DNA of 48,808 bases from an uncultured Parabacteroides sp. (lineage in GTDB: Bacteria; Bacteroidota; Bacteroidia; Bacteroidales; Tannerellaceae), in the NCBI GenBank assembly GCA_934725305.1, contig CAKVBA010000019.1, positions 1 through 48,808 on the forward strand, read 5' to 3'. This document shows positions 27,872 to 37,165 of this stretch, piece by piece; position 1 is the stretch's first letter; every line of letters starts with the position of its first letter. Below the pieces are notes generated by a model. That model was given only the letters and a program-made list of their open reading frames with translations, did not search any database and was not told the DNA's origin. The position numbers and the translations under genes were made by a program.

Positions 27872-30042
27872 TGATGCGAACGATTACTCTTATATTGTTT
27901 TTGGGTCTGCTGCCCGTCATAGATCTCTGCGCTCAGCAAATACGCATCTATGGCGTGGTGACAGACAGTCGGTCGAATCCGCTGCCCGGAGCCACCATCA
28001 CCGTTGACGAACGGCCTGCCGTTGGAACCATCGCAGATGTTGACGGAAAATACGAGCTGTATCTGCCTTCCGGAAAGAAAAGCACGTTGAAGGTCTCATA
28101 CGTAGGTTATGCGACAGCAAAGGCCACCGTAGATGGAAGCCGAGACAAGACGCTCCATTTTCATCTGCAGGAAGACAGTCAGCAGCTCGACCAGGTGGTT
28201 GTGACCGGAACCCGCACGCCGAAGTTGCTGAAAGAGGTGCCTATCGTGACCCGTGTCATCACGGAGATGGACATCAAGCGCACGGATGCAACAACCATCG
28301 GAGATCTGTTGCAGAGCGAACTGCCCGGTATAGAGTTCTCATACTCCATGAATCAGCAAACCGCCTTGAATATGGCCGGGTTTGGAGGAAACTCCGTACT
28401 CTTTTTAGTGGATGGCGAACGCCTTGCCGGTGAGACACTCGACAATGTCGATTACAGCCGTTTGAATATGGACAATGTGCAGCGTATCGAGATTGTGAAG
28501 GGTGCAGCCTCTTCGCTTTACGGCTCCAATGCCGTGGGCGGCGTGGTCAATATCATCAGTAGAGAATCCCAAGAACCTTGGTCGGTCAATCTCAATGGTC
28601 GTTATGGCGCACATAATGAGCAACGCTATGGCGGTTCGGTGGGCGTGAATTTAGGACGATTCAACTCGTTGACAAACGTGCAGCATACAACGATTGATGC
28701 CATCGATCTCTCGAAAGGCAAAGAGACAGACAAGGTGGGCGACTACAGCTCAATTTATGGCAGTTCCACCTATAACATCAAGGAGCGGCTGATCTTTACG
28801 GCAACCGATGAGTTGAAGTTCACCGCCCGTGCCGGCTACTTCTTCCGTGAGCGTAATTCTTCTGCGAACCAGAAAGACCGTTACCGGGGCTTTTCCGGAG
28901 GATTGAAGGGGAATTATGCCCTGACCAAGCATCAGGATTTGGAGCTTTCTTACGCCTTCGACCAATATGACAAGAGCGACTATTGGGTGTTGAACCGTCT
29001 GGATGTGCGAGACTACAGCAATGTGCAGCACACACTGCGTATGCTCTATAATCACACCTTGGCCGGTCGGCATATCCTGACAGTCGGCGGCGATTATATG
29101 TATGACTATCTGATGTCTTATCAGTTTACGGATAATGGTGATTATCGGCAGCAGACCACCGACCTTTTCGCACAGTTTGATTGGAATCCGCATAAACGGT
29201 TCAATCTGATTGCCGGACTTCGGTTCGACTATTTCTCTGAGGGCAACCGTTCCCGCCTTTCACCCAAGCTGAGCATGATGTATCGGATCGGTTCCTGTGC
29301 GCTGCGAGCTTCGTATGCCGGAGGCTTCAGAGCGCCCACCTTGAAAGAGATGCACATGAACTTCTATATGGGCAATATCTTCATGATTTATGGCAATCCC
29401 AACCTGAAGCCCGAGTTGAGTCATAACCTGTCGTTGTCGGCCGAATATATAAAAGGACGGCACAACCTGACGGTGACCGGTTTCTATAATCGGGTGGACA
29501 ACCGCATCACTACCGCCTGGAATCAGACACTTGCGGGACAAGTCTATACCAATATGTCACCTCTGCAGGTGGCCGGTGCCGATGTCAATGCCTCGGGCAA
29601 ATATCCTTGCGGCCTGTCGTGGCGTCTCTCTTATGCCTATACACATGAGCATATCAAGAAAGGCGAACCGCTGCTCTCTTCTACGCGTCCCCATTCGGCC
29701 ACGATGCGGTTGGCGTATGACAGGCATTGGAGAAACTATGGACTGAGCATGACGTTACAAGGACGCTATCTGTCTCGCGTGACGACCGATGTCTATACCA
29801 GCATCACCTCGTATGAAGAGACAGAGCGACGTACCTATCCCGGCTATTCGCTGTGGAAGATGAGTCTGGTGCAGCATCTGTGGCGAGGTATCGATCTCAC
29901 CTTGGCGGTGGATAATATCTTCAACTATCGCCCCGACTATTATTACAGTAATTCACCCGGAACAACCGGAACCACCTGTTCGGTCGGACTCTCTTTGTCT
30001 GTCGAGCAGTTGTGTAAGAAGAAACAGAATAACAAGAAATAG
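27868..30042 (+). CDS. hmuR: TonB-dependent haem receptor (HmuR-like)
   Basis: Outer-membrane receptor that imports haem using TonB energy. The 724 residues have a signal peptide (ending near LCAQ), then a carboxypeptidase-D-like domain (about 25-95: IYGVVTDSRSNPLPGATITV...SYVGYATA). The TonB box region QLDQVVVTGTRTPKLLKEVP and the plug follow (about 105-230, with LFLVDGERLAG and VEIVKGAASSLYGSNAVGGVVNI-like sequence), and then a beta-barrel with FRAPTLKEMHMNFYMGN. The start overlaps the HmuY stop (ATGA), with three possible ATG codons in a row. HmuS begins 4 bp after the stop. Confidence 0.92.
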   Translation: MMMRTITLILFLGLLPVIDLCAQQIRIYGVVTDSRSNPLPGATITVDERPAVGTIADVDGKYELYLPSGKKSTLKVSYVGYATAKATVDGSRDKTLHFHLQEDSQQLDQVVVTGTRTPKLLKEVPIVTRVITEMDIKRTDATTIGDLLQSELPGIEFSYSMNQQTALNMAGFGGNSVLFLVDGERLAGETLDNVDYSRLNMDNVQRIEIVKGAASSLYGSNAVGGVVNIISRESQEPWSVNLNGRYGAHNEQRYGGSVGVNLGRFNSLTNVQHTTIDAIDLSKGKETDKVGDYSSIYGSSTYNIKERLIFTATDELKFTARAGYFFRERNSSANQKDRYRGFSGGLKGNYALTKHQDLELSYAFDQYDKSDYWVLNRLDVRDYSNVQHTLRMLYNHTLAGRHILTVGGDYMYDYLMSYQFTDNGDYRQQTTDLFAQFDWNPHKRFNLIAGLRFDYFSEGNRSRLSPKLSMMYRIGSCALRASYAGGFRAPTLKEMHMNFYMGNIFMIYGNPNLKPELSHNLSLSAEYIKGRHNLTVTGFYNRVDNRITTAWNQTLAGQVYTNMSPLQVAGADVNASGKYPCGLSWRLSYAYTHEHIKKGEPLLSSTRPHSATMRLAYDRHWRNYGLSMTLQGRYLSRVTTDVYTSITSYEETERRTYPGYSLWKMSLVQHLWRGIDLTLAVDNIFNYRPDYYYSNSPGTTGTTCSVGLSLSVEQLCKKKQNNKK

Positions 30043-30046
30043 AGAT

Positions 30047-33000
30047 ATGAAACGAAAGAGAATCCTATGGGCCTGTGTGATTCCACTGCTGATCTTGCTG
30101 GGTGGAATGGTGTGGAACTTTGGGTTTGGAACCACACGCATCGGCCTTGTCAATTATCAGGCTATCACGATGGGACAGATGGCCAAAGCCAACAATCATG
30201 ACCGGATCAGACTGGCCACTATCGATCTGGAGCAGCTGGATGACCTGAAGCATTATGATATGATACTGGTCAATGGCATGGGACTGCGCATCACGGCCCA
30301 TCAGCGTGAAGCCCTTCGCCAGGCTTCGCAACAAGGAGTGACTGTACTCACAACAATGGCCACCAATCCGGCCAATTCGATTCAGTCGGCCGACTCTACG
30401 ACACAACAGGTGCTGACAGCTTATCTGGCTGCAGGCGGCCGGCAGAACTATCGGAATATGCTCACCTATATCCGCCGTCATGTACATGGCATGACGTGGG
30501 ACAGCGAAGAGCCGGCTGCTCCTGTAGAGAGAAAGCAGCTACAGTTTTACCACATCGATCCGCAGCAGCCCGACGAAGAGCCGACCGAGATGGCGAGTGT
30601 GGCTGCCTATCATGCCTTCTTGCAGAAACATCAACTTTGGAAGGAGAAGGCATCGCGTATCATCGTGACCGGACAGATGGGAGAACCGACCGACCTGATT
30701 GCGGCCTTGGAAAAGAGCGGCCTTATGGTCTATCCCGTGCGCAATATGCAGCAGCTGTTGCAGGGTCAGATCGATTCGATCGCTCCGGCGGCTATCATCA
30801 ACATGGCGCATGGCCGTCTGGGTGATGCCGTGGTTGGTTATCTGAAGCGGCAGAACATTCCTCTCTTCTCGCCTTTGAATGTGAATCGTCTGGCCGAAGA
30901 GTGGGAAGCCGACAAGATGGGCATGAATGGCGGATTCTTGTCGCAGAGCATCGTGATGCCCGAACTCGATGGCGCAATCCGTCCCTATGCACTGTTTGCC
31001 CATCGTGTCAATCAAGAGGGATTGCAAGAGCTCTATGCCATGCCCGACCGATTGCAGAGCTTTGTGCAGAGTGTCAACAACCATATCGCTCTGCAGCGCA
31101 AACCCAATGCCGAGAAACATGTTGTAATCTATTATTATAAAGGTCCGGGACAAAATGCGTTGACAGCTGCCGGCATGGAGGTGATTCCTTCTCTTTATCA
31201 TCTGTTGGTGCGGATGAAGAGAGAAGGCTATCACATCGATCCATTGCCTGAATCACCCGAGCAGCTGGCAACACTGATCCAACGTCGGGGAGCTGTTTAT
31301 AACAGTTATGCTCATGGAGCGAAACAGGAGTTTCTGAAACAGGGCAATCCTCTTCTGATATCGGCAGCGCATTACAACGAGTGGACGGCTCAATCGATCT
31401 CTCCACAAATGATGGCAGAAGTGGTGGCGGTGGATGGCAAGTTCCCGGGCCATGCGCTGTCCACAGAACAGGGCGATATGGCATTGCCGCGTGTCGATCT
31501 GGGACATGTTGTCTTGATGCCTCAGCTGGCAGCCGGATTGGGCGAGGATGATTTTGCCATGGTACACGGAACTGATGCCGCTCCGCCTCATGCCTATATC
31601 GCCTCTTATCTGTGGGCACGACATCAGTTCAAGGCCGATGTGATGATCCATTTGGGCACACATGGCAGTTTGGAGTTTACACCGCGTAAGCAGGTGGCCT
31701 TGAGCTCAAACGACTGGCCCGACCGGCTGGTGGGAACGTTGCCTCATCTCTATATCTATTCGATAGGCGATGTGGGTGAAGGAATGATAGCCAAGCGTCG
31801 TGCTTATGCCACACTGCAATCTTATCTTACGCCTCCTTTTATGGAGAGTCAGGTGCGCAGTATCTATAAAGAGCTGACGACCGCCATTCAAGAATACAAC
31901 GATCTGCTGTATGCCGAAGGCAAACCCGACACACGTCGTGCGGCCGACAAGGTGAAGCGTCTGACCGTTCAGCTGGGCATTCACCGTGAATTGCGTTTAG
32001 ACAGTCTGATGACTGTACCTTATACCGAACAACAGATTTCCCGTATCGAGGCCTTTGCCGAAGAGCTGGCCAACGAGAAGATAACCGGCGAGCTCTATAC
32101 GATGGGACAACCCTATAGCGAGGAGCGAATCCATAGCAGTGTCTTTGCCATGTCGGTCGATCCTATCGCCTATTCTCTGTTGGCTTTGGATAAGCAGCGA
32201 GGCAAGGCTACGGCCGATCTGGAGAAACACCGTACGCTTTTTACCCGCCGTTATCTGGCTCCGGCCCGAGAATTGGTGGAGACATTATTGTATCAGAATC
32301 GTCCGGTGTCGGATGCGCTGATCTGTTCAGTGGCAGCGATTACGCCGGCTCAGCTTCAGGAGGCACGTGCTTGGAATAACCAGCAACAACGCCCTGCGCT
32401 CTCTATGGAGCAGATGAAGGCAATGGCCCATTCGCAGGCCAAGGCTCATCCCGAAGCCATGAGAGCTAAGGCGCCTATATTGAAGGCAGAGCAGAAGGAT
32501 TTTGCCCGTAATGTAATGGAGATAGAGCGCACGATACGACAGGTAAACCGTTATGCTGAAGCACTGCGTGAGAGTCCGGAGGCCGAACTGTCGTCTCTAC
32601 TGAATGCCATGAAGGGCGGATACACCGCTCCTTCGTCTGGCGGCGATCCTATTGCCAATCCTCAGGCACTTCCGACCGGGCGCAATCTGTATGCCATCAA
32701 TGCCGAAGCCACACCGAGTGAAGCGGCTTGGGAGCAGGGCAAGCAGCTGGCCGATAACACAATCCGGATGTATCGTGAGCGTCATAACGACTCTATTCCC
32801 CGTAAGGTGAGTTACACCTTGTGGAGCGGTGAGTTTGTTGAGACAGAAGGAGCCACGATTGCTCAAGTGCTGTATATGCTGGGAGTTGAACCTATTCGTG
32901 ATCAGTTCGGACGAGTCAGTGATATCCGGCTGATTCCCTCCAAAGAGTTAGGACGTCCGCGTATTGATGTAGTGGTGCAGACCAGCGGACAGCTGCGTGA

Positions 33001-34174
33001 TTTAGCCGCCTCGCGTCTCTTCCTCATTTCGCGGGCTGTCGAGATGGCTGCGGCAGCCAAGAATGATCAGTATGATAATTATGTGTCAGAGAGTGTTGTG
33101 GAGGCCGAACGTGCGCTGATCGAAAAGGGTCTTTCTCCCAAAGAGGCACGTGAAGTGTCCGCCTATCGTGTGTTCGGTGGCGTGAATGGCAACTATGGCA
33201 CCGGCATCACGGCGATGGTGCAGCAGGGCGACCGTTGGGAGAGTGCTTCCGAGATTGCTTCGGTCTATCTGAATAATATGGGTGCTTTCTATGGCAGTGA
33301 AAAAGCCTGGGAGCAGACACAGCAGTATGCCTTTGAGGTGGCTTTGGCTCGTACGGATGCCGTGGTGCAGCCTCGTCAGAGCAACACGTGGGGCGCTTTG
33401 AGTCTCGATCATGTCTATGAGTTTATGGGCGGAATGAACCTGGCCATCCGTGAAGTGACAGGTAAAGAGCCGGATGCCTATTTGAGTGATTACCGCAATC
33501 ATCATCATATGCGCATGCAGGAACTGAAAGAGGCTATCGGAGTGGAGAGCCGCACCACTCTCTTCAATCCAGCCTATATCCGTGAGAAGATGAAAGGAGG
33601 AGCTTCGGCGGCTTCGGGCTTTGCCGAGCTGGTGCAGAATACCTATGGATGGAATGTGATGCGTCCCGAAGCAATCGATGATGAGTTGTGGAACGAAATC
33701 TATAATGTCTATGTTGAGGATTGCCATCAGTTAGGCATCCGCCGTTACTTTGAGAAGCAGAATCCGGCGGCCCTGCAAGAGATGACTGCCGTAATGATGG
33801 AGACGGTGCGCAAAGGATTGTGGCAGGCATCCGACCATCAGAAACAGGCGCTGGCTCAGCTGCATACCGAGTTGGTCAACCAATATAAGCCCTCTTGTTC
33901 CGGTGCGGTGTGCGATAATGCCAAGTTGCGTCAGTTTATCGCTTCGCAAGCTGCTCCTGAATCTGCTCGCCGTTATGAAGAGCAGATCCGTCAAGTGCGT
34001 GAAGTGTCTCAGTCCGGTGCGGCCGATGGTATGGTGCTGAAGCGTGAGCAGTTGCAGACATCGTCCGATGCCACTCGCCTGATCAGTAATAGTGTTGTGG
34101 CAATCATGTTAGTTGTCGCCGTGGGCGTATTGGTGTGGATGGTGCGTCGTCGTCGTCATAAAATGGAGGAATGA
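30047..34174 (+). CDS. hmuS: CobN/magnesium-chelatase-family protein HmuS, membrane-anchored
   Basis: Large CobN-like protein of the haem locus. Family members of this kind are proposed to remove iron from haem, the reverse of chelation. The 1375 residues have an N-terminal anchor (ILWACVIPLLILLGGMVWNFGFG, about 6-28), the CobN/BchH core with MIHLGTHGSLEFTPRKQVALSSNDWPDRLVGTLPHLYIYSIGDVGEG (about 535-585) and HMRMQEL-type segments near 1150, and a C-terminal helix (VVAIMLVVAVGVLVWMV) followed by RRRRHK. Both ends therefore sit in the inner membrane with the enzyme facing the periplasm. Real cobaltochelatases are cytoplasmic with CobS/CobT partners, which are absent here. It overlaps hmuT by ATGA. 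Confidence 0.88.
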   Translation: MKRKRILWACVIPLLILLGGMVWNFGFGTTRIGLVNYQAITMGQMAKANNHDRIRLATIDLEQLDDLKHYDMILVNGMGLRITAHQREALRQASQQGVTVLTTMATNPANSIQSADSTTQQVLTAYLAAGGRQNYRNMLTYIRRHVHGMTWDSEEPAAPVERKQLQFYHIDPQQPDEEPTEMASVAAYHAFLQKHQLWKEKASRIIVTGQMGEPTDLIAALEKSGLMVYPVRNMQQLLQGQIDSIAPAAIINMAHGRLGDAVVGYLKRQNIPLFSPLNVNRLAEEWEADKMGMNGGFLSQSIVMPELDGAIRPYALFAHRVNQEGLQELYAMPDRLQSFVQSVNNHIALQRKPNAEKHVVIYYYKGPGQNALTAAGMEVIPSLYHLLVRMKREGYHIDPLPESPEQLATLIQRRGAVYNSYAHGAKQEFLKQGNPLLISAAHYNEWTAQSISPQMMAEVVAVDGKFPGHALSTEQGDMALPRVDLGHVVLMPQLAAGLGEDDFAMVHGTDAAPPHAYIASYLWARHQFKADVMIHLGTHGSLEFTPRKQVALSSNDWPDRLVGTLPHLYIYSIGDVGEGMIAKRRAYATLQSYLTPPFMESQVRSIYKELTTAIQEYNDLLYAEGKPDTRRAADKVKRLTVQLGIHRELRLDSLMTVPYTEQQISRIEAFAEELANEKITGELYTMGQPYSEERIHSSVFAMSVDPIAYSLLALDKQRGKATADLEKHRTLFTRRYLAPARELVETLLYQNRPVSDALICSVAAITPAQLQEARAWNNQQQRPALSMEQMKAMAHSQAKAHPEAMRAKAPILKAEQKDFARNVMEIERTIRQVNRYAEALRESPEAELSSLLNAMKGGYTAPSSGGDPIANPQALPTGRNLYAINAEATPSEAAWEQGKQLADNTIRMYRERHNDSIPRKVSYTLWSGEFVETEGATIAQVLYMLGVEPIRDQFGRVSDIRLIPSKELGRPRIDVVVQTSGQLRDLAASRLFLISRAVEMAAAAKNDQYDNYVSESVVEAERALIEKGLSPKEAREVSAYRVFGGVNGNYGTGITAMVQQGDRWESASEIASVYLNNMGAFYGSEKAWEQTQQYAFEVALARTDAVVQPRQSNTWGALSLDHVYEFMGGMNLAIREVTGKEPDAYLSDYRNHHHMRMQELKEAIGVESRTTLFNPAYIREKMKGGASAASGFAELVQNTYGWNVMRPEAIDDELWNEIYNVYVEDCHQLGIRRYFEKQNPAALQEMTAVMMETVRKGLWQASDHQKQALAQLHTELVNQYKPSCSGAVCDNAKLRQFIASQAAPESARRYEEQIRQVREVSQSGAADGMVLKREQLQTSSDATRLISNSVVAIMLVVAVGVLVWMVRRRRHKMEE

Positions 34175-34875
34175 TGGAAACCGTAGTTTTTGTCTTGATG
34201 TTGTTGGTCTGCTTCAGCTATCTGTTGAAGCAGACCTCCCGAAAGCTCTACGCCCTCTTTATCTCGTCGGCTGTATGTGCTCTGTTTGTCGGTTTCTCAT
34301 GGCCTTACGCCATTGAGCAGTCTCGTTCTCAGATCAGCGTGTGGCTTTCTGATGCTCCGCTGATGCTTGATATGGCCGTGTTGCTCACGCTTGAGGTGGC
34401 TTTGCAGATGGCCTTTTGTCTGCTGTCGGCCCGAATCCATACATCCGGCGTTGTACGGCCTGTCACCTTGTGGACTTATCGGCTGTTGCGCTGGTTTCCC
34501 GGTCTGCTCATCTTCGCCGTCTTATTCAGCTTGCTTACTGCTGTGATCTTCTCCTTTCCGGGAGTTGCTTTCAACCGCATCGCCTGGACATTGGCAGCGG
34601 TGGTGGCAGTAGTGATACCCAGTGGATCTTATGCCTTGCGCTGGCTGTTGCCCGAGAGAGAGATTCGTCTGGAGTTGCTCTTTTTGCTTCAGGCACTGAT
34701 GGCTTTGTTGGGCATAGTTGCCTCTGTCAATGGACGCACAGCCGTAGTGGGCGTGAGTCCGGTTGATTGGCCGGCGTTAGGAGGAATAGTCCTGCTGTCG
34801 TTGGTCGGCCTGCTGTGTGGCATGGCTGTTTATCGAATCAAACTCAAACGAATTATTAAAAACAAATCATTATGA
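34171..34875 (+). CDS. hmuT: Polytopic membrane protein of the haem locus (HmuT-like)
   Basis: Inner-membrane protein of 234 residues with about six or seven hydrophobic helices (for example FVLMLLVCFSYLL, ALFISSAVCALFVGFSW, MAVLLTLEVALQMAFCLL, GLLIFAVLFSLLTAVIFSF, WTLAAVVAVVIPSG, ALGGIVLLSLVGLLCGMAV) and short charged loops. I recognise no enzyme motif. It overlaps hmuS and hmuU by four bases each, so all are translated together. The likely role is membrane partner of HmuS or of the HmuU/HmuV energy module, inferred from the conserved P. gingivalis gene order. Confidence 0.8.
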   Translation: MMETVVFVLMLLVCFSYLLKQTSRKLYALFISSAVCALFVGFSWPYAIEQSRSQISVWLSDAPLMLDMAVLLTLEVALQMAFCLLSARIHTSGVVRPVTLWTYRLLRWFPGLLIFAVLFSLLTAVIFSFPGVAFNRIAWTLAAVVAVVIPSGSYALRWLLPEREIRLELLFLLQALMALLGIVASVNGRTAVVGVSPVDWPALGGIVLLSLVGLLCGMAVYRIKLKRIIKNKSL

Positions 34876-35474
34876 ATTACATTTCTGATACACTTTACTG
34901 GATCTCAACAGGACTATTGGTGCCTGTCATCGTGTTGCTTATCTTCTTTTTCGGCCGTTCACTGCTGTTGATCGGTAACTTCTTCGGACAATATCTGGCT
35001 ATCCGCCGCACCGGTTCTCTGATTCATCATGAGCTTACCGGTCTCACACCCGACAGTGTGATGGATCTTTCCCATCGTCTGCCCAAGAAAAACCCTTCGC
35101 TGGTTGTGGTCTATCTGGAGCGTCTGCTTCAGTCGGCCGATAATGCCGCTTTGTGTCAGCGTCTGCTGTCCGATTTCGAGATTGAGGCCGATCGGGACCT
35201 TTCCCTCTCTAAGATGTTGGGAAAGATGGGACCAATGTTAGGATTGATGGGAACACTCATTCCGATGGGACCGGCGTTGGTTGGTTTGTCCACGGGTGAT
35301 ATCGCTTCAATGGCCTATAATATGCAGGTTGCCTTTGCCACTACGGTGGTGGGACTGTTTGCTGCTGCCATCGGTTTTATCACGCAGCAGATCAAGCAGC
35401 GCTGGTATCTGCAGGATATGGTCGATCTTGAGTTTGTTGCCGAATTGTTACAGGAAAAAAGAGCCCGATTATGA
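34872..35474 (+). CDS. hmuU: MotA/TolQ/ExbB-family proton channel (HmuU-like)
   Basis: ExbB-like subunit that uses the proton gradient. The 200 residues show one N-terminal helix (TGLLVPVIVLLIFFFGRSLLLI), a cytoplasmic stretch, and the paired helices of the family: MLGKMGPMLGLMGTLIPMGPALVGLSTGDIASMAYNMQVAFATTVVGLFAAAIGFI (about 113-170). A DUF2149 partner follows at once, in the place of ExbD. The pair probably powers HmuS or HmuR rather than a flagellar or Tol system, judging from the operon. It has four-base overlaps on both sides. Confidence 0.9.
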   Translation: MNYISDTLYWISTGLLVPVIVLLIFFFGRSLLLIGNFFGQYLAIRRTGSLIHHELTGLTPDSVMDLSHRLPKKNPSLVVVYLERLLQSADNAALCQRLLSDFEIEADRDLSLSKMLGKMGPMLGLMGTLIPMGPALVGLSTGDIASMAYNMQVAFATTVVGLFAAAIGFITQQIKQRWYLQDMVDLEFVAELLQEKRARL

Positions 35475-35797
35475 AGCGTCGATTATTAATGAAAGAGGAG
35501 AGTGGCGATCCGATGAGCGTGGTGAGCAACCTGTTTGATGTAGCCATGGTTTTTGCCGTTGCCCTGATGGTGGCGTTGGTCAGTCGTTATAATATGACAG
35601 AGATGTTCAGTCAGGAAGATTTCACCATGGTGAAGAATCCGGGTAAAGAGAATATGGAGATTATCACCAAAGAGGGAGAAACCATCCAGCGCTATACGCC
35701 GTCGTCCGATGCAGAGTCTAAAAATGGTAAGCGTGGCAAGAAAGTGGGTATTGCCTACGAGTTGGAGAATGGAGAGATTATTTATATTCCGGAGTGA
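35471..35797 (+). CDS. hmuV: DUF2149 protein, ExbD-like partner (HmuV-like)
   Basis: Last gene of the haem operon. The 108 residues have one membrane helix near the N-terminus (SVVSNLFDVAMVFAVALMVALVSRYNM, about 16-42), whose aspartate in NLFDVAM sits where ExbD/TolR carry their proton-path aspartate. A short periplasmic domain follows, ending YELENGEIIYIPE. DUF2149 proteins typically follow MotA/ExbB-like genes in such loci. A role as stator partner of HmuU is inferred. Confidence 0.88.
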   Translation: MKRRLLMKEESGDPMSVVSNLFDVAMVFAVALMVALVSRYNMTEMFSQEDFTMVKNPGKENMEIITKEGETIQRYTPSSDAESKNGKRGKKVGIAYELENGEIIYIPE

Positions 35798-35831
35798 ACT
35801 GTTTTCTTTCACTTTCCGCCGGGCTTATCTT

Positions 35832-35883
35832 CGGTCAAGCAAAGAACTCATCAACCTTTCGTTGATTAGCCTTTGCCTGACCG
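35832..35883 (+). terminator. Nested hairpin after the haem operon
   Basis: CGGTCAAGCAAAG pairs with CTTTGCCTGACCG with one mismatch, and inside it ATCAAC pairs with GTTGAT. It starts 34 bp after the hmuV stop. The T-run is short, so termination is probable rather than certain. Confidence 0.5.
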
Positions 35884-35897
35884 TTTGTCATTCATTA

Positions 35898-35976
35898 TAT
35901 TCTAAGAAAGAGTCTCCACAAGCCAAGAGCTATAATCGTCTCTTTTCGGCATTACCCGCACCGGTACCTTTGTATT
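35898..35976. repeat. 79-bp duplicate of the 3' end of the outer-membrane receptor gene
   Basis: Matches 38319-38397 at 77 of 79 positions in the same orientation. The part equal to 38351-38397 is the last 15 or so codons (KGTGAGNAEKRRL and stop) of the minus-strand receptor gene. Here no gene body is attached. Confidence 0.9.
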
Positions 35977-35977
35977 G

Positions 35978-36082
35978 TCAGCACTTCTTTTGGCATCTTG
36001 CTTCCGCCTGCGTTTCGAATTGCAATCTGCTCAAAACAAGTATCAACAAGAATTGTAATCTAATGACCGAATTGGGTTAAAC
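35978..36082. repeat. Dispersed repeat family B, copy between duplicated ends
   Basis: Carries the blocks GCACTTCTTTTGGCATCTTG, TTGCAATCTGCTCAAAACAA and TGTAATCTAATGACCGAATT. It sits exactly between the two duplicated ends of the sigma-factor locus. Confidence 0.7.
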
Positions 36083-36123
36083 CAAGCGAAAAGCTAAGCA
36101 AAATAATGACTTTTTTCAAAAAA
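36076..36123. repeat. 48-bp duplicate of the region upstream of the sigma-factor gene
   Basis: Matches 42125-42172 at about 45 of 48 positions in the same orientation (AGCGAAAA.CTAAGCAAAATA core). In the other copy this stretch begins about 15 bp upstream of the sigma-factor start. Confidence 0.8.
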
Positions 36124-36147
36124 TACAGATTACTTATACAAGATAGA

Positions 36148-36179
36148 TTTGGCATATAATTAAGGCAATTGTACTTTTG
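36148..36179 (+). promoter_or_regulatory. Promoter of the PepSY-like lipoprotein gene
   Basis: TTTG at 36148-36151 and TACTTTTG at 36172-36179 with a 20-bp spacer, a full Bacteroidetes consensus. The start codon lies 57 bp beyond. Confidence 0.75.
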
Positions 36180-36236
36180 CCCGGAAAATAAGTTCTTGGA
36201 CCAACGTCCTTAAATTGCATTAATAGATAAAGCAGG

Positions 36237-37130
36237 ATGAAATATTTAGAAATAAGACGTTTGTTGTGCGTACCACTTGCAGCTGTTGCATTTGTGTTGT
36301 TTTCATGTGATTCCGAAAATGAATCTCCAGTAATTTACAATAGTTTACCAGAGGTAATAGCCAATGATTTCAGTAGCCGCTACGGAGCTAACAACATAGA
36401 ACATGTTTGTACCGGCGCGAACTTCTACCGTCACACGGGTCAACAGGAAACGTATGTCTATTCTAAAGACAAGGCTGGGAATGAATCGCTTGTGGTATAT
36501 GTTGATAACGTATGGAACCGTAGTATGCTTACTTTATCAGATATCAACAAATTGCCCGACAATGTGCGGAAGATATTATCCAAAGAACTTCCTGATACTG
36601 CCTATGAGTTTTGGAAGATAAAGGAAATAACACAAGCTTGCATAAATGGAAAATACTATGATTTGTGTTATATTGTTCAAGATTCGTCAATGAATAAGAA
36701 CCGGCTCCACACACTTGTTATCGACAGCGATGGCACGGTGCTCAAGTCTTGTGATTATGAACTGAACAATAACGCTTACGTAAGACCGCTCCCTGCCGAT
36801 ATAGACTGGATTTCTGAGCATTATAGAGGTGCCACTGTACTTGGATATGTAAACGACCTGGGCTATGACAACTATCTAATTATGCAAAACGGAGTGTTAA
36901 AGTCGGTATTATTCGATTCAAACGGTCCTGATGTAAAATGGAAGGAGACGAGATATGCCTTGCCTGAAGGTACCACTGTATCGAGTCGTGTGCTTGACAT
37001 ATTACATACGACTTATCCGGATTTTACTTATACAGATGTTGTGGTTGTAGAAAATCCGGGTGGCAAATTTTATCTTTTTATCGATGAAACAAGGCCTGAC
37101 CGATTGGGACATTATATTGATGCGGACTAA
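36237..37130 (+). CDS. PepSY-like (DUF2874-type) lipoprotein
   Basis: Probable periplasmic or surface lipoprotein of 297 residues; lipobox LFSC with the cysteine near residue 24. The rest resembles the PepSY-like DUF2874 repeats of Bacteroidetes: LPEVIANDFSSRYGANNIEHVCTGANFY, then LPDNVRKILSKELPDTAYEFWKIKEI, IDSDGTVLKSC, and LPEGTTVSSRVLDILHTTYPDFTYTDVVVVENPGGKFYLF, with the usual ILxxYPxxxI-like spacing. Function is unknown; relatives are thought to bind ligands or act as inhibitors. The small barrel-protein gene follows after 35 bp, and both probably come from the promoter at 36148-36179. Confidence 0.75.
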   Translation: MKYLEIRRLLCVPLAAVAFVLFSCDSENESPVIYNSLPEVIANDFSSRYGANNIEHVCTGANFYRHTGQQETYVYSKDKAGNESLVVYVDNVWNRSMLTLSDINKLPDNVRKILSKELPDTAYEFWKIKEITQACINGKYYDLCYIVQDSSMNKNRLHTLVIDSDGTVLKSCDYELNNNAYVRPLPADIDWISEHYRGATVLGYVNDLGYDNYLIMQNGVLKSVLFDSNGPDVKWKETRYALPEGTTVSSRVLDILHTTYPDFTYTDVVVVENPGGKFYLFIDETRPDRLGHYIDAD

Positions 37131-37165
37131 AGGCTGAATATCTTCCTACAATAAATATATAATAT

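Noticed and set aside
30047..34174. Aerobic cobaltochelatase CobN for cobalamin synthesis
   Set aside because: No cob genes nearby, two membrane anchors, and the surrounding hmuYR and hmuTUV genes point to haem rather than cobalt.
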